From JADKIH01 sp964595205 (lineage in GTDB: Bacteria; Bacteroidota; Bacteroidia; AKYH767-A; 2013-40CM-41-45), in NCBI GenBank assembly GCA_964595205.1, contig CAZQOQ010000015.1, positions 186,001 through 250,000 on the forward strand: a stretch of DNA of 64,000 nucleotides, read 5' to 3'. Shown here piece by piece: positions 9,915 through 18,336 of this stretch. The translations under genes were made by a program, and so were the position numbers. The notes below the pieces were generated by a model. That model saw only the letters and a program-made list of their open reading frames with translations, was not told the origin of the DNA and ran no database searches. How positions within the stretch are numbered: the first letter of the stretch is position 1; each line of letters opens with the position of its first letter.

Positions 9915-12854
9915 ATGAACAGGTGGGTCTTGCATACCGCTTTGGTATTGATTTTATCTTTTAAATTTATCATTGATGCATCCGCCTCAGATGATCCGCC
10001 CTTTTTTACACCCCAGGCCGAGCATTGGGCCGATTCTGTCATGAAAAATCTCAGCAGGGATGAACGGATCGCCCAGCTAATCATGATCGCCGCTTTCAGT
10101 AATAAGGATGCCGTTCATGTGGCAGATATCACACATCAGATTACGAGGTATGGAGTAGGAGGTCTGATTTTTTTCCAGGGCGGTCCGGTTCGGGAGGCAT
10201 TACTCACGAATTATTATCAATCGGTATCTAAAGTTCCGCTGCTTATCGGTATGGATGCAGAATGGGGTTTGGCCATGCGGCTCGACAGTACGATTCGCTA
10301 TCCAAGGCAGATGACTTCTACTGCCATACAGAACGATGCTCTCATCTATCAAATGGGAAGTGAGATCGCAAAAAACTGCAAGCGACTTGGCATTCACATG
10401 AATTTTGCTCCTGATGCAGACGTAAATAATAATCCTTTTAATCCCATTATCGGCAGCCGCTCGTTTGGCGATGACAGGGAGACCGTTGCGAGGAATTCGC
10501 TCGCATACATGAAAGCACTCCAGGATAATCATATCATCGCCACCGGCAAACATTTTCCCGGTCACGGTAATGCTGACAGTGATTCGCATTTCACTCTTCC
10601 TACCATCATGCAGGACACGGCTGAGCTGGATTCGATCGAATTATATCCATTCAGGAAATTGATTGACGGCGGACTCACAGGAATGATGGTAGCACACCTG
10701 AATGTACCATCTCTGGATACAACGCCGGACATGCCTTCCACGCTTTCGTCGTCGATCGTTACTGACCTCCTGAAAAATAAATACGATTTCAAAGGACTGA
10801 TATTTACGGATGCGCTGAACATGAAAGCGGTTTCCGCCAGGTATGAACCGGGCATCGTAGATAAACTGGCATTGCTTGCCGGCAACGACGTTCTGTTGCT
10901 GTCAGAGAATGTGGGAAAGGCAATCCTCGAAATTCATTATGCAGTTGAAAACTGTGAGATTACTCAGGAGGAAATTGATGCCAGGGTGAAAAAAATTTTA
11001 ATGGCAAAATTTTGGTGCGGACTTGATCAAAAACAGTTTATTGATACAACAAATCTTTACAATGATCTGAATGACGGCGCCGGCAGGTTATTACAAAGAA
11101 AAATGTATGAAGAATCGGTAACCGTTCTTGTGAATAAGGACTCGTTGTTGCCTTTCAGATCGAGGGAGCCGTATAGGATTGCAAGCGTAGTGATCGGCGA
11201 TAATTTAAAAAATACATTTCAGCAGCAGTTGCGGTATTATGGTAATGTTGATATTTATGCAGAAGACAAAGATGCTCCGGTAGCTGTCTTTGAAGCCCTC
11301 TTCAACTTTCTCTCTAATTATGATTATGTAATTGTGAGCCTCCATGGCACTTCCATGAAAGCTCAGACAGGATACGGGATACCGGAAGTTGCCCGTTGGT
11401 TTATCGATACAGTGATGTACACCTACAAGTCTGTTTTTGTTGACTTCGGTAATGCATATACGCTCACTCGTTTTGAACGGCTGAAGTCGGCAAAGGCAAT
11501 CATTCTTGCTTACGAAGATTTTCCTCTGACGCACTCCATTGCCGCCCAGGTCGTAATGGGTGGGCTTTCTGCTTCCGGTAAATTACCCGTTGATGCAATC
11601 GCAAATTTCCCCAAAGGCACGGGTGTGATTACGCCACAACCGATCCGGTTTGAATACACGATTCCGGAGGCTGCCGGCATGTCGTCGCTTGTCCTCAGCC
11701 GGATCGACAGCCTGGTGAATTATGCAATTGCCGAAAATGCAACGCCGGGTTGCCAGGTTTTGATTGCAAGAAATGGGAAGGTCGTTTATCAGAAATCGTT
11801 TGGAAATAAAACCTATAATGGAAACGATACGGTAAGGAATACCGACATCTACGACATTGCATCGGTTACGAAAATAGCAGCGACCGGTCTCGCTGCTATG
11901 TCGCTTTATGAAAAGAAGAAAATAAATCTTTCGAACCCGCTTTCAAAATATCTTTCGGGGACTAAAGGAACGAATAAGAGTCACCTAACGATAAGGGAAA
12001 TTTTATTGCATGAAGCCGGATTGAAGCCCTGGATACCGTTTTACAGGGAGACTGTTTCTGAAGCCGGGCTCAGACCAGGTTTATTTTCCGATACGGTAAG
12101 TGCAAAGTATACATTGCATGTTGCGGATTGTTTATATCTGCTGAACACCTATGCTGATACGATTTTTAACAGGATCTATTCATCGGCGGTTGAAGAGAAA
12201 GGGAAATACGTGTACAGCGATTTAGGGCCGATCATGATGAAAGAAATCATCGAAGAAGTTGCTGATAAGCCGATGGATAAATATTTAGATGAGAATTTTT
12301 ACAAACCTCTCAGGTTAAACCGTCTTGCATTTAATCCATTCGATAAATTCCGTGCAAATGAAATTGTGCCTACTGAAAATGATACAGTCTTCCGGATGCA
12401 GTTGCTGAGAGGATTTGTTCATGATCCTGCCGCAGCAATGTTCGGCGGAGTGGCCGGTAACTCAGGAGTCTTCAGCGATGCGAACGATCTTGCGGTGATT
12501 ATGCAAATGCTCTTAAACAAAGGCAAATACGGCGGAAGGCAATTTTTAAAGCCGGCCACGGTGGAACTCTTCACTCAAAAGCAAGTTCCGGGTAACCGCC
12601 GTGGATTGTTATTCGATAAACCTGAAACGGACCCGTCTAAACAGAGCCCGTGTTGTTTAAAAGCTTCACCGTTTACATTCGGCCATCAGGGATTCACCGG
12701 AACTTGCGCATGGGCAGATCCTGAGTATGGACTCGTTTATATTTTTCTTTCCAATCGCATTCATCCCGACGTTTCGAATGACAAACTGGTCAAGATGAAT
12801 GTGAGGACGCGGATTCAGGAAATTATTTATGAATCGATTGTTTCTAATCCTTAG
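9915..12854 (+). CDS. Exported GH3 glycosidase fused to a serine beta-lactamase-fold hydrolase
   Basis: A 979-residue exported fusion. After a signal peptide (about 1-23) comes a glycoside hydrolase family 3 domain with the NagZ-type signature KHFPGHG (Lys212-Gly218) and the DSH dyad (Asp223-His225), plus the likely nucleophile Asp299 in FTDALNMKAVS. A GH3 C-terminal domain follows. From about residue 590 a class C beta-lactamase/DD-peptidase-like domain begins, with SVTK (Ser650-x-x-Lys653), YSD (Tyr767) and HQG (His924) as the three active-site motifs. The combination suggests periplasmic peptidoglycan or muropeptide turnover: beta-N-acetylglucosaminidase plus a peptide-cleaving or esterase activity. 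GH3/serine hydrolase fusions occur in other Bacteroidota. Substrate is inferred from motifs only. Confidence 0.92.
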   Translation: MNRWVLHTALVLILSFKFIIDASASDDPPFFTPQAEHWADSVMKNLSRDERIAQLIMIAAFSNKDAVHVADITHQITRYGVGGLIFFQGGPVREALLTNYYQSVSKVPLLIGMDAEWGLAMRLDSTIRYPRQMTSTAIQNDALIYQMGSEIAKNCKRLGIHMNFAPDADVNNNPFNPIIGSRSFGDDRETVARNSLAYMKALQDNHIIATGKHFPGHGNADSDSHFTLPTIMQDTAELDSIELYPFRKLIDGGLTGMMVAHLNVPSLDTTPDMPSTLSSSIVTDLLKNKYDFKGLIFTDALNMKAVSARYEPGIVDKLALLAGNDVLLLSENVGKAILEIHYAVENCEITQEEIDARVKKILMAKFWCGLDQKQFIDTTNLYNDLNDGAGRLLQRKMYEESVTVLVNKDSLLPFRSREPYRIASVVIGDNLKNTFQQQLRYYGNVDIYAEDKDAPVAVFEALFNFLSNYDYVIVSLHGTSMKAQTGYGIPEVARWFIDTVMYTYKSVFVDFGNAYTLTRFERLKSAKAIILAYEDFPLTHSIAAQVVMGGLSASGKLPVDAIANFPKGTGVITPQPIRFEYTIPEAAGMSSLVLSRIDSLVNYAIAENATPGCQVLIARNGKVVYQKSFGNKTYNGNDTVRNTDIYDIASVTKIAATGLAAMSLYEKKKINLSNPLSKYLSGTKGTNKSHLTIREILLHEAGLKPWIPFYRETVSEAGLRPGLFSDTVSAKYTLHVADCLYLLNTYADTIFNRIYSSAVEEKGKYVYSDLGPIMMKEIIEEVADKPMDKYLDENFYKPLRLNRLAFNPFDKFRANEIVPTENDTVFRMQLLRGFVHDPAAAMFGGVAGNSGVFSDANDLAVIMQMLLNKGKYGGRQFLKPATVELFTQKQVPGNRRGLLFDKPETDPSKQSPCCLKASPFTFGHQGFTGTCAWADPEYGLVYIFLSNRIHPDVSNDKLVKMNVRTRIQEIIYESIVSNP

Positions 12855-12856
12855 GA

Positions 12857-13026
12857 GGTTAAAAATCAAAAATCAAAAGTCAAAAATTCCACTTGAGAAT
12901 GTATTTCATTTATTCAAGTATTAATTTTTTTGAATTATAATTGAAGTGCTCACTATCAGTAAAACTATTTTTGACTTTTGATTTTTGAGTTTTGATTTTT
13001 GACCTTTAACCTTTAACCTTTAACCT
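12857..13026. repeat. Inverted arrays of 7-bp repeats flanking an 80-nt spacer
   Basis: The gap between the GH3 fusion gene and bshA holds two heptamer arrays in opposite orientation. The left array (12857-12884) reads GGTTAAA, AATCAAA, AATCAAA, AGTCAAA. The right array (12968-13023) reads TTTTTGA, CTTTTGA, TTTTTGA, GTTTTGA, TTTTTGA, then CCTTTAA three times. A 19-nt stretch, 12868-12886, is the exact reverse complement of 12968-12986, so the transcript could fold into a long AU-rich hairpin. It may act as a terminator-like or spacer element, or be a spreading intergenic repeat; its role is unknown. Confidence 0.85.
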
Positions 13027-13030
13027 ACAA

Positions 13031-13057
13031 TTGAACTGAAGGAATTTTTTACCTTTG
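13031..13057 (+). promoter_or_regulatory. Bacteroidota-type promoter for bshA-hemJ
   Basis: A TTG at 13031-13033 and TACCTTTG at 13050-13057 (16-nt spacer) match the -33 TTG and -7 TAnnTTTG pattern of the Bacteroidota primary sigma factor. It lies 18 nt before the bshA ATG. The spacer is at the short end of the usual range. Confidence 0.65.
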
Positions 13058-13075
13058 CCCTCCAATAAATTTTAT

Positions 13076-14209
13076 ATGAAAATCGGCATCCTGTGTTACC
13101 CGACCTTTGGAGGAAGTGGAGTAGTGGCAACCGAGTTGGGAAAGGCTCTTGCCAGTAAGGGGCACAGTGTACATTTTATCACTTACAGTCAGCCCGTGCG
13201 GCTCGAACATTTTGTTGAAAATGTTTTCTATCATGAAGTGAGTGTTGCCGATTATCCGCTTTTTGAATATGCTCCGTACGAGACTGCACTTACGAGTAAG
13301 TTAGTTGATGTTGCGCGATACGAAAAACTGGACATCGTTCACGTTCACTATGCAATTCCGCATGCTTCCGTCGCCTATATGGCAAGAAAGATAATGGAAT
13401 CGCAGGGATCAAAACTTCCATTCATCACTACTCTGCATGGCACGGATATTACACTCGTTGGTAAGAATGAAAGTTACAGCCCGGTAGTAACATTCGCCAT
13501 CGACCAGAGTGATGCAGTTACGGCAGTATCACACTCACTGAAAAAAGATACATTTAAAAATTTCAGAATCTGCAAGGACATTGATGTGATTCCGAATTTC
13601 ATCGACCTGCAGCGTTTCACTAAGCTTCGCAAGGAACATTTTAAGAAGGCCATCGCTCCCAACAACGAAAAGCTGATCATACACGCATCAAACTTTCGCC
13701 CGGTAAAGCGGGTCAGCGACGTGATTTCTGTTTTTAATATCATCGCAGAAAAGATTCCTTCAAAATTACTCATGATCGGCGACGGCCCCGATCGTAGCAA
13801 GATCGAAAAGGAAATACGTGAGAATCCGGCTGGAGAGCATATCCGGTTCCTGGGTAAAATGGATGTAGTGGAGGAGATCCTCTCCATCGGTGATATTTTT
13901 ATATTACCCTCCGAAACCGAGAGTTTTGGTCTCGCAGCCCTCGAAGCCATGGCCTGCCAGGTTCCGGTTATTTCAACAAATACCGGAGGTTTGCCGGAAC
14001 TGAATGTGAATGGCGTAACCGGATACATGAGTAATGTCGGTGATATACAGGACATGGCGAAGAATGCCATTCATATTTTGAGTGATGAAAATCGTCTCGC
14101 AACATTCAAAAAACAGGCACTTGCTCATGCAAAGAAATTCGACATTAACGAGATTCTTCCCATCTATGAAAATCTTTATAACAGGGTAATCTCCGGAAGC
14201 AATCATTGA
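13076..14209 (+). CDS. bshA: N-acetyl-alpha-D-glucosaminyl L-malate synthase (bacillithiol synthesis)
   Basis: A 377-residue GT-B glycosyltransferase (family GT4) that joins GlcNAc from UDP-GlcNAc to L-malate, the first step of bacillithiol synthesis. It opens with KIGILCYPTFGGSGVVATEL and contains YAPYETALTSKLVDVARYEK and VHVHYAIPHASVAY, all close to BshA. The C-terminal half carries the GT4 sugar-nucleotide signature ESFGLAALEAMACQVPVI. An in-frame TTG at 13055 would add seven residues, but it lies inside the -7 promoter element, so the ATG at 13076 is chosen. hemJ follows after 3 nt. bshB and bshC are not in the window. Confidence 0.93.
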   Translation: MKIGILCYPTFGGSGVVATELGKALASKGHSVHFITYSQPVRLEHFVENVFYHEVSVADYPLFEYAPYETALTSKLVDVARYEKLDIVHVHYAIPHASVAYMARKIMESQGSKLPFITTLHGTDITLVGKNESYSPVVTFAIDQSDAVTAVSHSLKKDTFKNFRICKDIDVIPNFIDLQRFTKLRKEHFKKAIAPNNEKLIIHASNFRPVKRVSDVISVFNIIAEKIPSKLLMIGDGPDRSKIEKEIRENPAGEHIRFLGKMDVVEEILSIGDIFILPSETESFGLAALEAMACQVPVISTNTGGLPELNVNGVTGYMSNVGDIQDMAKNAIHILSDENRLATFKKQALAHAKKFDINEILPIYENLYNRVISGSNH

Positions 14210-14212
14210 AAG

Positions 14213-14746
14213 ATGCGTTATGTGTTAGCGTTGCATATTATTTTTGTTATCACCTGGTTTGCGGGTTTGTTTTACATCGTGCGACTTTTTGTCTATCATT
14301 CGGAAGCTGGCCATAAGAATGAACCCGACAAAACTATCCTGATAAATCATTTCAAAGGTGCCGAGAAAAGACTTTGGTATGGAATTACATGGCCATCTGC
14401 AATTCTTGCCTGGACTTTTGGTTTATGGTACATGTTTACAATTTATGGAAGCAACGTTCCGGGATGGCTTTTATTAAAACTTGCTTTTGTGGGGGGACTG
14501 ACGATCTACCACCTGATGTGTGGCTGGATATTCAAAAAGTTCCGGAAGGATGTTATTCCCTTTACAGGAATGAAGATGAGACTTTGGAATGAAGTGGCAA
14601 CCGTGTTTCTCGTTGCAATCGTCTTTATTGTGATCTTGAAAGATACAACTAACTGGATAAAAGGGTTAACCGGCCTGATCGTTTTTTCCCTTCTGCTTGT
14701 GCTTGCCATCAATCTGTATAAAAAAATCAGAGAGAAGAATCAATAG
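14213..14746 (+). CDS. hemJ: Protoporphyrinogen IX oxidase HemJ
   Basis: A 177-residue membrane protein of the HemJ family (former UPF0093, often annotated CopD family), which oxidises protoporphyrinogen IX to protoporphyrin IX in haem synthesis. Conserved features are the early His8 in LALHIIF, the WFAGLFYIVRLFVYH segment with Arg24, the EKRLWYGITWPSAI region before helix two, the YHLMCG motif, and MRLWNEVAT before the last helices. Four or five transmembrane segments fit. It is 3 nt behind bshA, so cotranscribed. The link of a thiol gene with a haem gene may simply be genomic habit. Confidence in the family is high; the specific oxidase activity is inferred from family knowledge. Confidence 0.87.
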   Translation: MRYVLALHIIFVITWFAGLFYIVRLFVYHSEAGHKNEPDKTILINHFKGAEKRLWYGITWPSAILAWTFGLWYMFTIYGSNVPGWLLLKLAFVGGLTIYHLMCGWIFKKFRKDVIPFTGMKMRLWNEVATVFLVAIVFIVILKDTTNWIKGLTGLIVFSLLLVLAINLYKKIREKNQ

Positions 14747-14759
14747 GCAATACGCGTAA

Positions 14760-15098
14760 TCATCCTCCGGCTTTTTTCGCTTTGTATCCTGAGTTTGTGA
14801 GTATGGTAATAATTCTGTCACGATGATCGCCCTGGATGATAATTTCACCGTCTTTTACAGAGCCGCCGACACCGCATTTGGATTTGAGTTCCCTGGCCAG
14901 TTTTTCAAGGTCGTCATCTTTTCCTTTAAAGCCGGCTACGATCGTTACTGTCTTACCGCCACGATTCTTACGATCGAGGAAAATTTTCAGATCCTGCTGA
15001 CCGGCGGCTATTGTAGCTGACTGATGGGGCTGCGTGGTATATTTAAAGTCTTTGTTGGTCGAATAAACGATACCGCTGTTGTTATCTTTCTTTGCCAT
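14760..15098 (-). CDS. yciH: SUI1/eIF1-like translation factor YciH
   Basis: A 112-residue cytoplasmic protein whose C-terminal part (about 38-112) is the SUI1/eIF1 domain, with the typical RKNRGGKTVTIVAGFKG segment, the KCGVGGSVKDGEI turn and a closing QGDHRDRI helix. In bacteria these YciH proteins are thought to discriminate against poor initiation complexes or act in stress. It is the last gene of a four-gene minus-strand run starting with the LTA-synthase-like gene, 9 nt behind the DgkA-like gene. Its functional link to lipid metabolism is unclear. It converges on hemJ with a 13-nt gap and no obvious terminator. Confidence 0.93.
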   Translation of the reverse strand: MAKKDNNSGIVYSTNKDFKYTTQPHQSATIAAGQQDLKIFLDRKNRGGKTVTIVAGFKGKDDDLEKLARELKSKCGVGGSVKDGEIIIQGDHRDRIITILTNSGYKAKKAGG

Positions 15099-15107
15099 CC
15101 GTATAGT

Positions 15108-15461
15108 TTAAAAAATCCTGGGTATAAAAATAATCAATCCGAGGATAACTGAAACGGTGCATGTTACGAGCACCGCGGCGGCAGCAAGATCTTTTGCATG
15201 GCCGGCTTTTTCATTGTAATCGGGTGAGGTCATATCCACGTGCACTTCGATGGATGTATTGATTAATTCCGCTGCTATGACAGATCCGATGCAGAGAAGC
15301 AGTATGCACCACTCGATGGGCTTTACCTTAAAAAAGATCGCTGCTGAAATTACAATGCAGGCAGCAAAGATGTGAAACCGCATGTTGAACTGGCTTCTGA
15401 AAGCATAAGATATACCGGACATTGCATAAACGATGCTGCGGATGTATTTTTTAAAGGCCAT
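15108..15461 (-). CDS. dgkA: Small diacylglycerol/undecaprenol kinase (DgkA family)
   Basis: A 117-residue membrane kinase of the prokaryotic DgkA family. Three hydrophobic helices are visible, with the signature AAELINTSIEVHVD (Glu and Asn of the catalytic E-x-x-N-T-x-I-E motif) and AKDLAAAAVL. The enzyme phosphorylates diacylglycerol or, in Gram-positive relatives, undecaprenol. Sequence alone does not decide which substrate applies here. It sits 11 nt behind a second, unrelated lipid kinase gene and downstream of an LTA-synthase-like gene, which favours diacylglycerol recycling. Confidence 0.9.
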   Translation of the reverse strand: MAFKKYIRSIVYAMSGISYAFRSQFNMRFHIFAACIVISAAIFFKVKPIEWCILLLCIGSVIAAELINTSIEVHVDMTSPDYNEKAGHAKDLAAAAVLVTCTVSVILGLIIFIPRIF

Positions 15462-15472
15462 GTGAATCCGGA

Positions 15473-16348
15473 TCAGGAAGGGATAACCACTTTTAATGAT
15501 AAGCGTTTCACACCGATTTCAATATCAGAAGCAAAAAGAACAGGTTCACCATCAATGTGTCCTTTGATTTCTGAATTATTTAGTACTGTAATTTTTTCTG
15601 CTCTCAGCGAGCTAAAATACTTTGAGTGATTGATGGTATTTTTCATTAGCCGGTAAATGAGCGACGGGGCTGTGTAAGCAGGGAATTTCCTGATCATTGA
15701 AATATCGATGATACCATCTTTCACATCTGCATTCGGTGCAATCATTGCATTATTTCCAAACTGTGAAGAATTGGCAAAGGTTAAAAGGAAGCAGTCTTTT
15801 TCATACTGTTTTCCGTCGGCAATTATAGAAAAATGCTGATCCTTATAAGAGGAAAATTCCGTGAGCACCAGTTTAACGTAGGTGGAATATCCGCGCTTCG
15901 CGGCTTTGGAAAACAAATGGGCAACATGCGCATCGAAACCAATGCCTATTGTTCCAATGCAGAAATGTTCATTTACATATAAAGTGTCAATCGTATCGAC
16001 TTGATAATTATTAAACACCCTGATCGATTTATCCGGGTTTACCGAAATACCCAGGTGACGCGCCATGCCGTTCCCTGAGCCTGTGGGGATAATTCCGAGT
16101 GCTGTGCCGGTATTGACAAGGGATTTTGCAGTTTCGTTCACGGATCCGTCACCACCAACTGCCACGACGATATCATACTTTTTTTCGGCTGCTTCCCTGG
16201 CCAGAACCGATGCATGCCCGGGAGCATTCGTAAAACACACTTCAACATCAAATATTTGCTTATCGATCGAAGAGTCTATGAGCCCGGGAAGCTCGCTCTT
16301 CCTGCCTGTACCTGATCTCGGGTTAATGATGAATCTGATCTTTTTCAT
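15473..16348 (-). CDS. Lipid kinase of the YegS/DgkB (DAGK catalytic) family
   Basis: A 291-residue soluble kinase with the diacylglycerol kinase catalytic domain. The nucleotide-binding GGDGSVNE is at residues 65-72, and the second glycine-rich segment IIPTGSGNGMARHL is at about 86-99. The C-terminal beta-sandwich contains GHIDGEPV, typical of the YegS/DgkB group. It should phosphorylate diacylglycerol or a related lipid at the inner face of the membrane. It begins 2 nt after the stop of the LTA-synthase-like gene, indicating coupled expression. Two different lipid kinases in one operon is notable. Confidence 0.93.
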   Translation of the reverse strand: MKKIRFIINPRSGTGRKSELPGLIDSSIDKQIFDVEVCFTNAPGHASVLAREAAEKKYDIVVAVGGDGSVNETAKSLVNTGTALGIIPTGSGNGMARHLGISVNPDKSIRVFNNYQVDTIDTLYVNEHFCIGTIGIGFDAHVAHLFSKAAKRGYSTYVKLVLTEFSSYKDQHFSIIADGKQYEKDCFLLTFANSSQFGNNAMIAPNADVKDGIIDISMIRKFPAYTAPSLIYRLMKNTINHSKYFSSLRAEKITVLNNSEIKGHIDGEPVLFASDIEIGVKRLSLKVVIPS

Positions 16349-16350
16349 AA

Positions 16351-18246
16351 CTATTTCATTTGATTAAAGATCATTGCATGATTGAAATTCTGGAGGAATG
16401 CATGCAACTGCATCTCCATATTTTTTTCCCTTGTCGTATCGGTACCTGCAATGTCTTTTTTCAACGTGCTGTCATTTTCGAAATTATAAAAATTATACTT
16501 TTCATTATTTCCCATGATGAGTGAATAGTGATCCCGGATTAACTGGTATGTTTCATCGATGAAGCTGATTGCATAGCCTGAATTATTATCATTGAGCATG
16601 TTTTTTCCGAAAGCGAAATACGGCTGATCGTATCCGAGGTAATCCAGAACGCAGGGTAAAATATCGATCTGCTGAATGGTGTTTTTCACCCGGCCGTGAA
16701 GCATCGGATCAGAAGGTGAATAAAAGATAATGGGAATGGAATAAAGTCCGGCGCGCCCCTGGTAAAATGGTTTTTCCGAAATTGCGGTATGATCGGCAGT
16801 GATCACGAACAGGGTATTCGAATACCATTCACTCGCCGAAGCAGATTCAAAAAATTTTTTCAGGGAATAATCAGCATAACCTATTGACTGGTGTATGGGA
16901 AGAGTCCCGACCGGAAATTTACCGGCGTATTGTCCGGGTATCTTGTATGGATGATGCGAGGAAATGGTAAAGATCGCCGACAAAAAAGGTTGGTTCATTT
17001 TATTCATTTCCCGAACAGACCGAAGGAGAAAGGGCTCGTCGTAGATTCCCCAGCTTCCGTCGAAATCCTCGTCATCGGCATATTCCGTTCTACCGAAATA
17101 ATTATCGAAACCCGAAAGCTTTGAAAAATTATCGAAGCCCATCGTTCCGTTGGTACCACCGTGAAAAAAGACGGATGTGTACCCCTTTGATTTAAGAAGC
17201 GATGGAAGTGTGGTAATGGTATTCGAGGAATACGCACTGGTGATGAACGGGTCGGGTAAAAGGGCGGGAATGCCTGCAACAATTGCCGGAATTCCTTCGA
17301 TGGAACGCTTACCGTTTGCATATGCATTTTCATAAACCAGGCTTTTTCCGATCAGGGAATCAAGGAAAGGAGTGTAGCCTTCATATCCGTTCAGACTGCC
17401 TATGTATTCTTTTCCGAAACTTTCGAGAATGATGATGACCACATTTTTCGGAGAAAAGGTTGCGCCTTCCCGCGGGACTTTAATAACGGGACTAATCCTT
17501 AAAGCCTCTTCATCGGGCATCCAGTGTGTCTCGGAAATCGTTTGCTTGCCTACGGTCTTAATAACAGTAAATGATGTATTTAAAACGAGTGCGGTCGTCT
17601 TACCGGTACCGTAACGGGAAGCGGCAAGAATATTCAGAGGTTTGAGTTGAACGCCACCTCTGAAACCGATAAAAGTGAGACCGGTAAAAATTAGAAAGAG
17701 AACACTTTTGCCCAATGCTGTATTAATAAATGCAGGTTTGTTTTTTATTTTATGTACAAAAAGGTGGTCAGCTTTCGGATAAAATCGGTTCATTAAATAA
17801 ATGATCAGGAAAAAGATGATCAGCAGATACCAGAAATCGATGATCATTTTCGGAAGTGTGTTTATAAAATCATTTCCAAAGCTCATGATCTTAAAAATTT
17901 CCGCACCGGTTCTTTTACCGGTAAATTTAAAGAGCCCCCAATCGATGCTGTTCAACAGCAGCAAGGGTATATTAACCAGGTTGAAGAGAATTCTCAGCAC
18001 CCTTTGATAGGGTATAGTATAAAAAAAGCGAAAGGGCAGGAGATGCAGTGATATAAAAAGGATATTCGAGATGATAACTGCGGTGAGGTCGAAACGTACT
18101 CCGAAAAAGAAACTCTTTAGAATAACACTCAGATCTGTTTCTGCGAAGTAGGAAAAATTAAAAATTAAAAATAATAATCTGCAAAGAGAATAGATTAGAA
18201 TGAGTAGTCCGAGCCGACGGAGCAGGACAACAAAATTGCTTTGCAT
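16351..18246 (-). CDS. LTA synthase-like phosphoglycerol/phosphoethanolamine transferase (sulfatase fold)
   Basis: A 631-residue protein with about five N-terminal transmembrane helices and an extracytoplasmic alkaline-phosphatase/sulfatase-fold domain from about residue 250. Key features are the metal-binding start NVVIIILESFGKEY, the KRSIEGIPAI motif whose Ser315 is probably the nucleophile (Thr in LtaS), and the ITADHTAIS metal site near the C-terminus. Relatives move phosphoglycerol or phosphoethanolamine from phospholipids onto glycans or lipids, leaving diacylglycerol when phosphatidylglycerol is the donor. The longer frame would start with GTG at 18255; the ATG at 18246 (MQSNFVVLLRRLG) is preferred. 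It is the first gene of the operon with two lipid kinases. Acceptor and donor are unknown. Confidence 0.88.
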   Translation of the reverse strand: MQSNFVVLLRRLGLLILIYSLCRLLFLIFNFSYFAETDLSVILKSFFFGVRFDLTAVIISNILFISLHLLPFRFFYTIPYQRVLRILFNLVNIPLLLLNSIDWGLFKFTGKRTGAEIFKIMSFGNDFINTLPKMIIDFWYLLIIFFLIIYLMNRFYPKADHLFVHKIKNKPAFINTALGKSVLFLIFTGLTFIGFRGGVQLKPLNILAASRYGTGKTTALVLNTSFTVIKTVGKQTISETHWMPDEEALRISPVIKVPREGATFSPKNVVIIILESFGKEYIGSLNGYEGYTPFLDSLIGKSLVYENAYANGKRSIEGIPAIVAGIPALLPDPFITSAYSSNTITTLPSLLKSKGYTSVFFHGGTNGTMGFDNFSKLSGFDNYFGRTEYADDEDFDGSWGIYDEPFLLRSVREMNKMNQPFLSAIFTISSHHPYKIPGQYAGKFPVGTLPIHQSIGYADYSLKKFFESASASEWYSNTLFVITADHTAISEKPFYQGRAGLYSIPIIFYSPSDPMLHGRVKNTIQQIDILPCVLDYLGYDQPYFAFGKNMLNDNNSGYAISFIDETYQLIRDHYSLIMGNNEKYNFYNFENDSTLKKDIAGTDTTREKNMEMQLHAFLQNFNHAMIFNQMK

Positions 18247-18284
18247 AACTTCCACGATGGCGAATGTAACAAATATGGAATGAG

Positions 18285-18317
18285 CAAAAAAAAGCCGGTT
18301 GGATTAGCAACCGGCTT
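18285..18317 (-). terminator. Intrinsic terminator after the DUF5011-type lipoprotein gene
   Basis: AAGCCGGTT (18292-18300) pairs with AACCGGCTT (18309-18317) around an 8-nt loop. Read on the minus strand the stem is followed by a run of eight T. It lies just past the stop of the 18337-19032 gene. Confidence 0.88.
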
Positions 18318-18336
18318 AAAAATGCAGTAACAAAAA

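Noticed and set aside
12968..13026. CRISPR-like repeat array
   Set aside because: The units are only 7 bp, contiguous without spacers, and no cas gene is nearby.
14760..18246. Possible teichoic-acid synthesis locus of Gram-positive type
   Set aside because: Only the LTA-synthase-like fold is shared; no glycolipid anchor synthase or D-alanylation genes are present, and the genome is clearly Bacteroidota. A Gram-negative phosphoglycerol or phosphoethanolamine transferase fits better.
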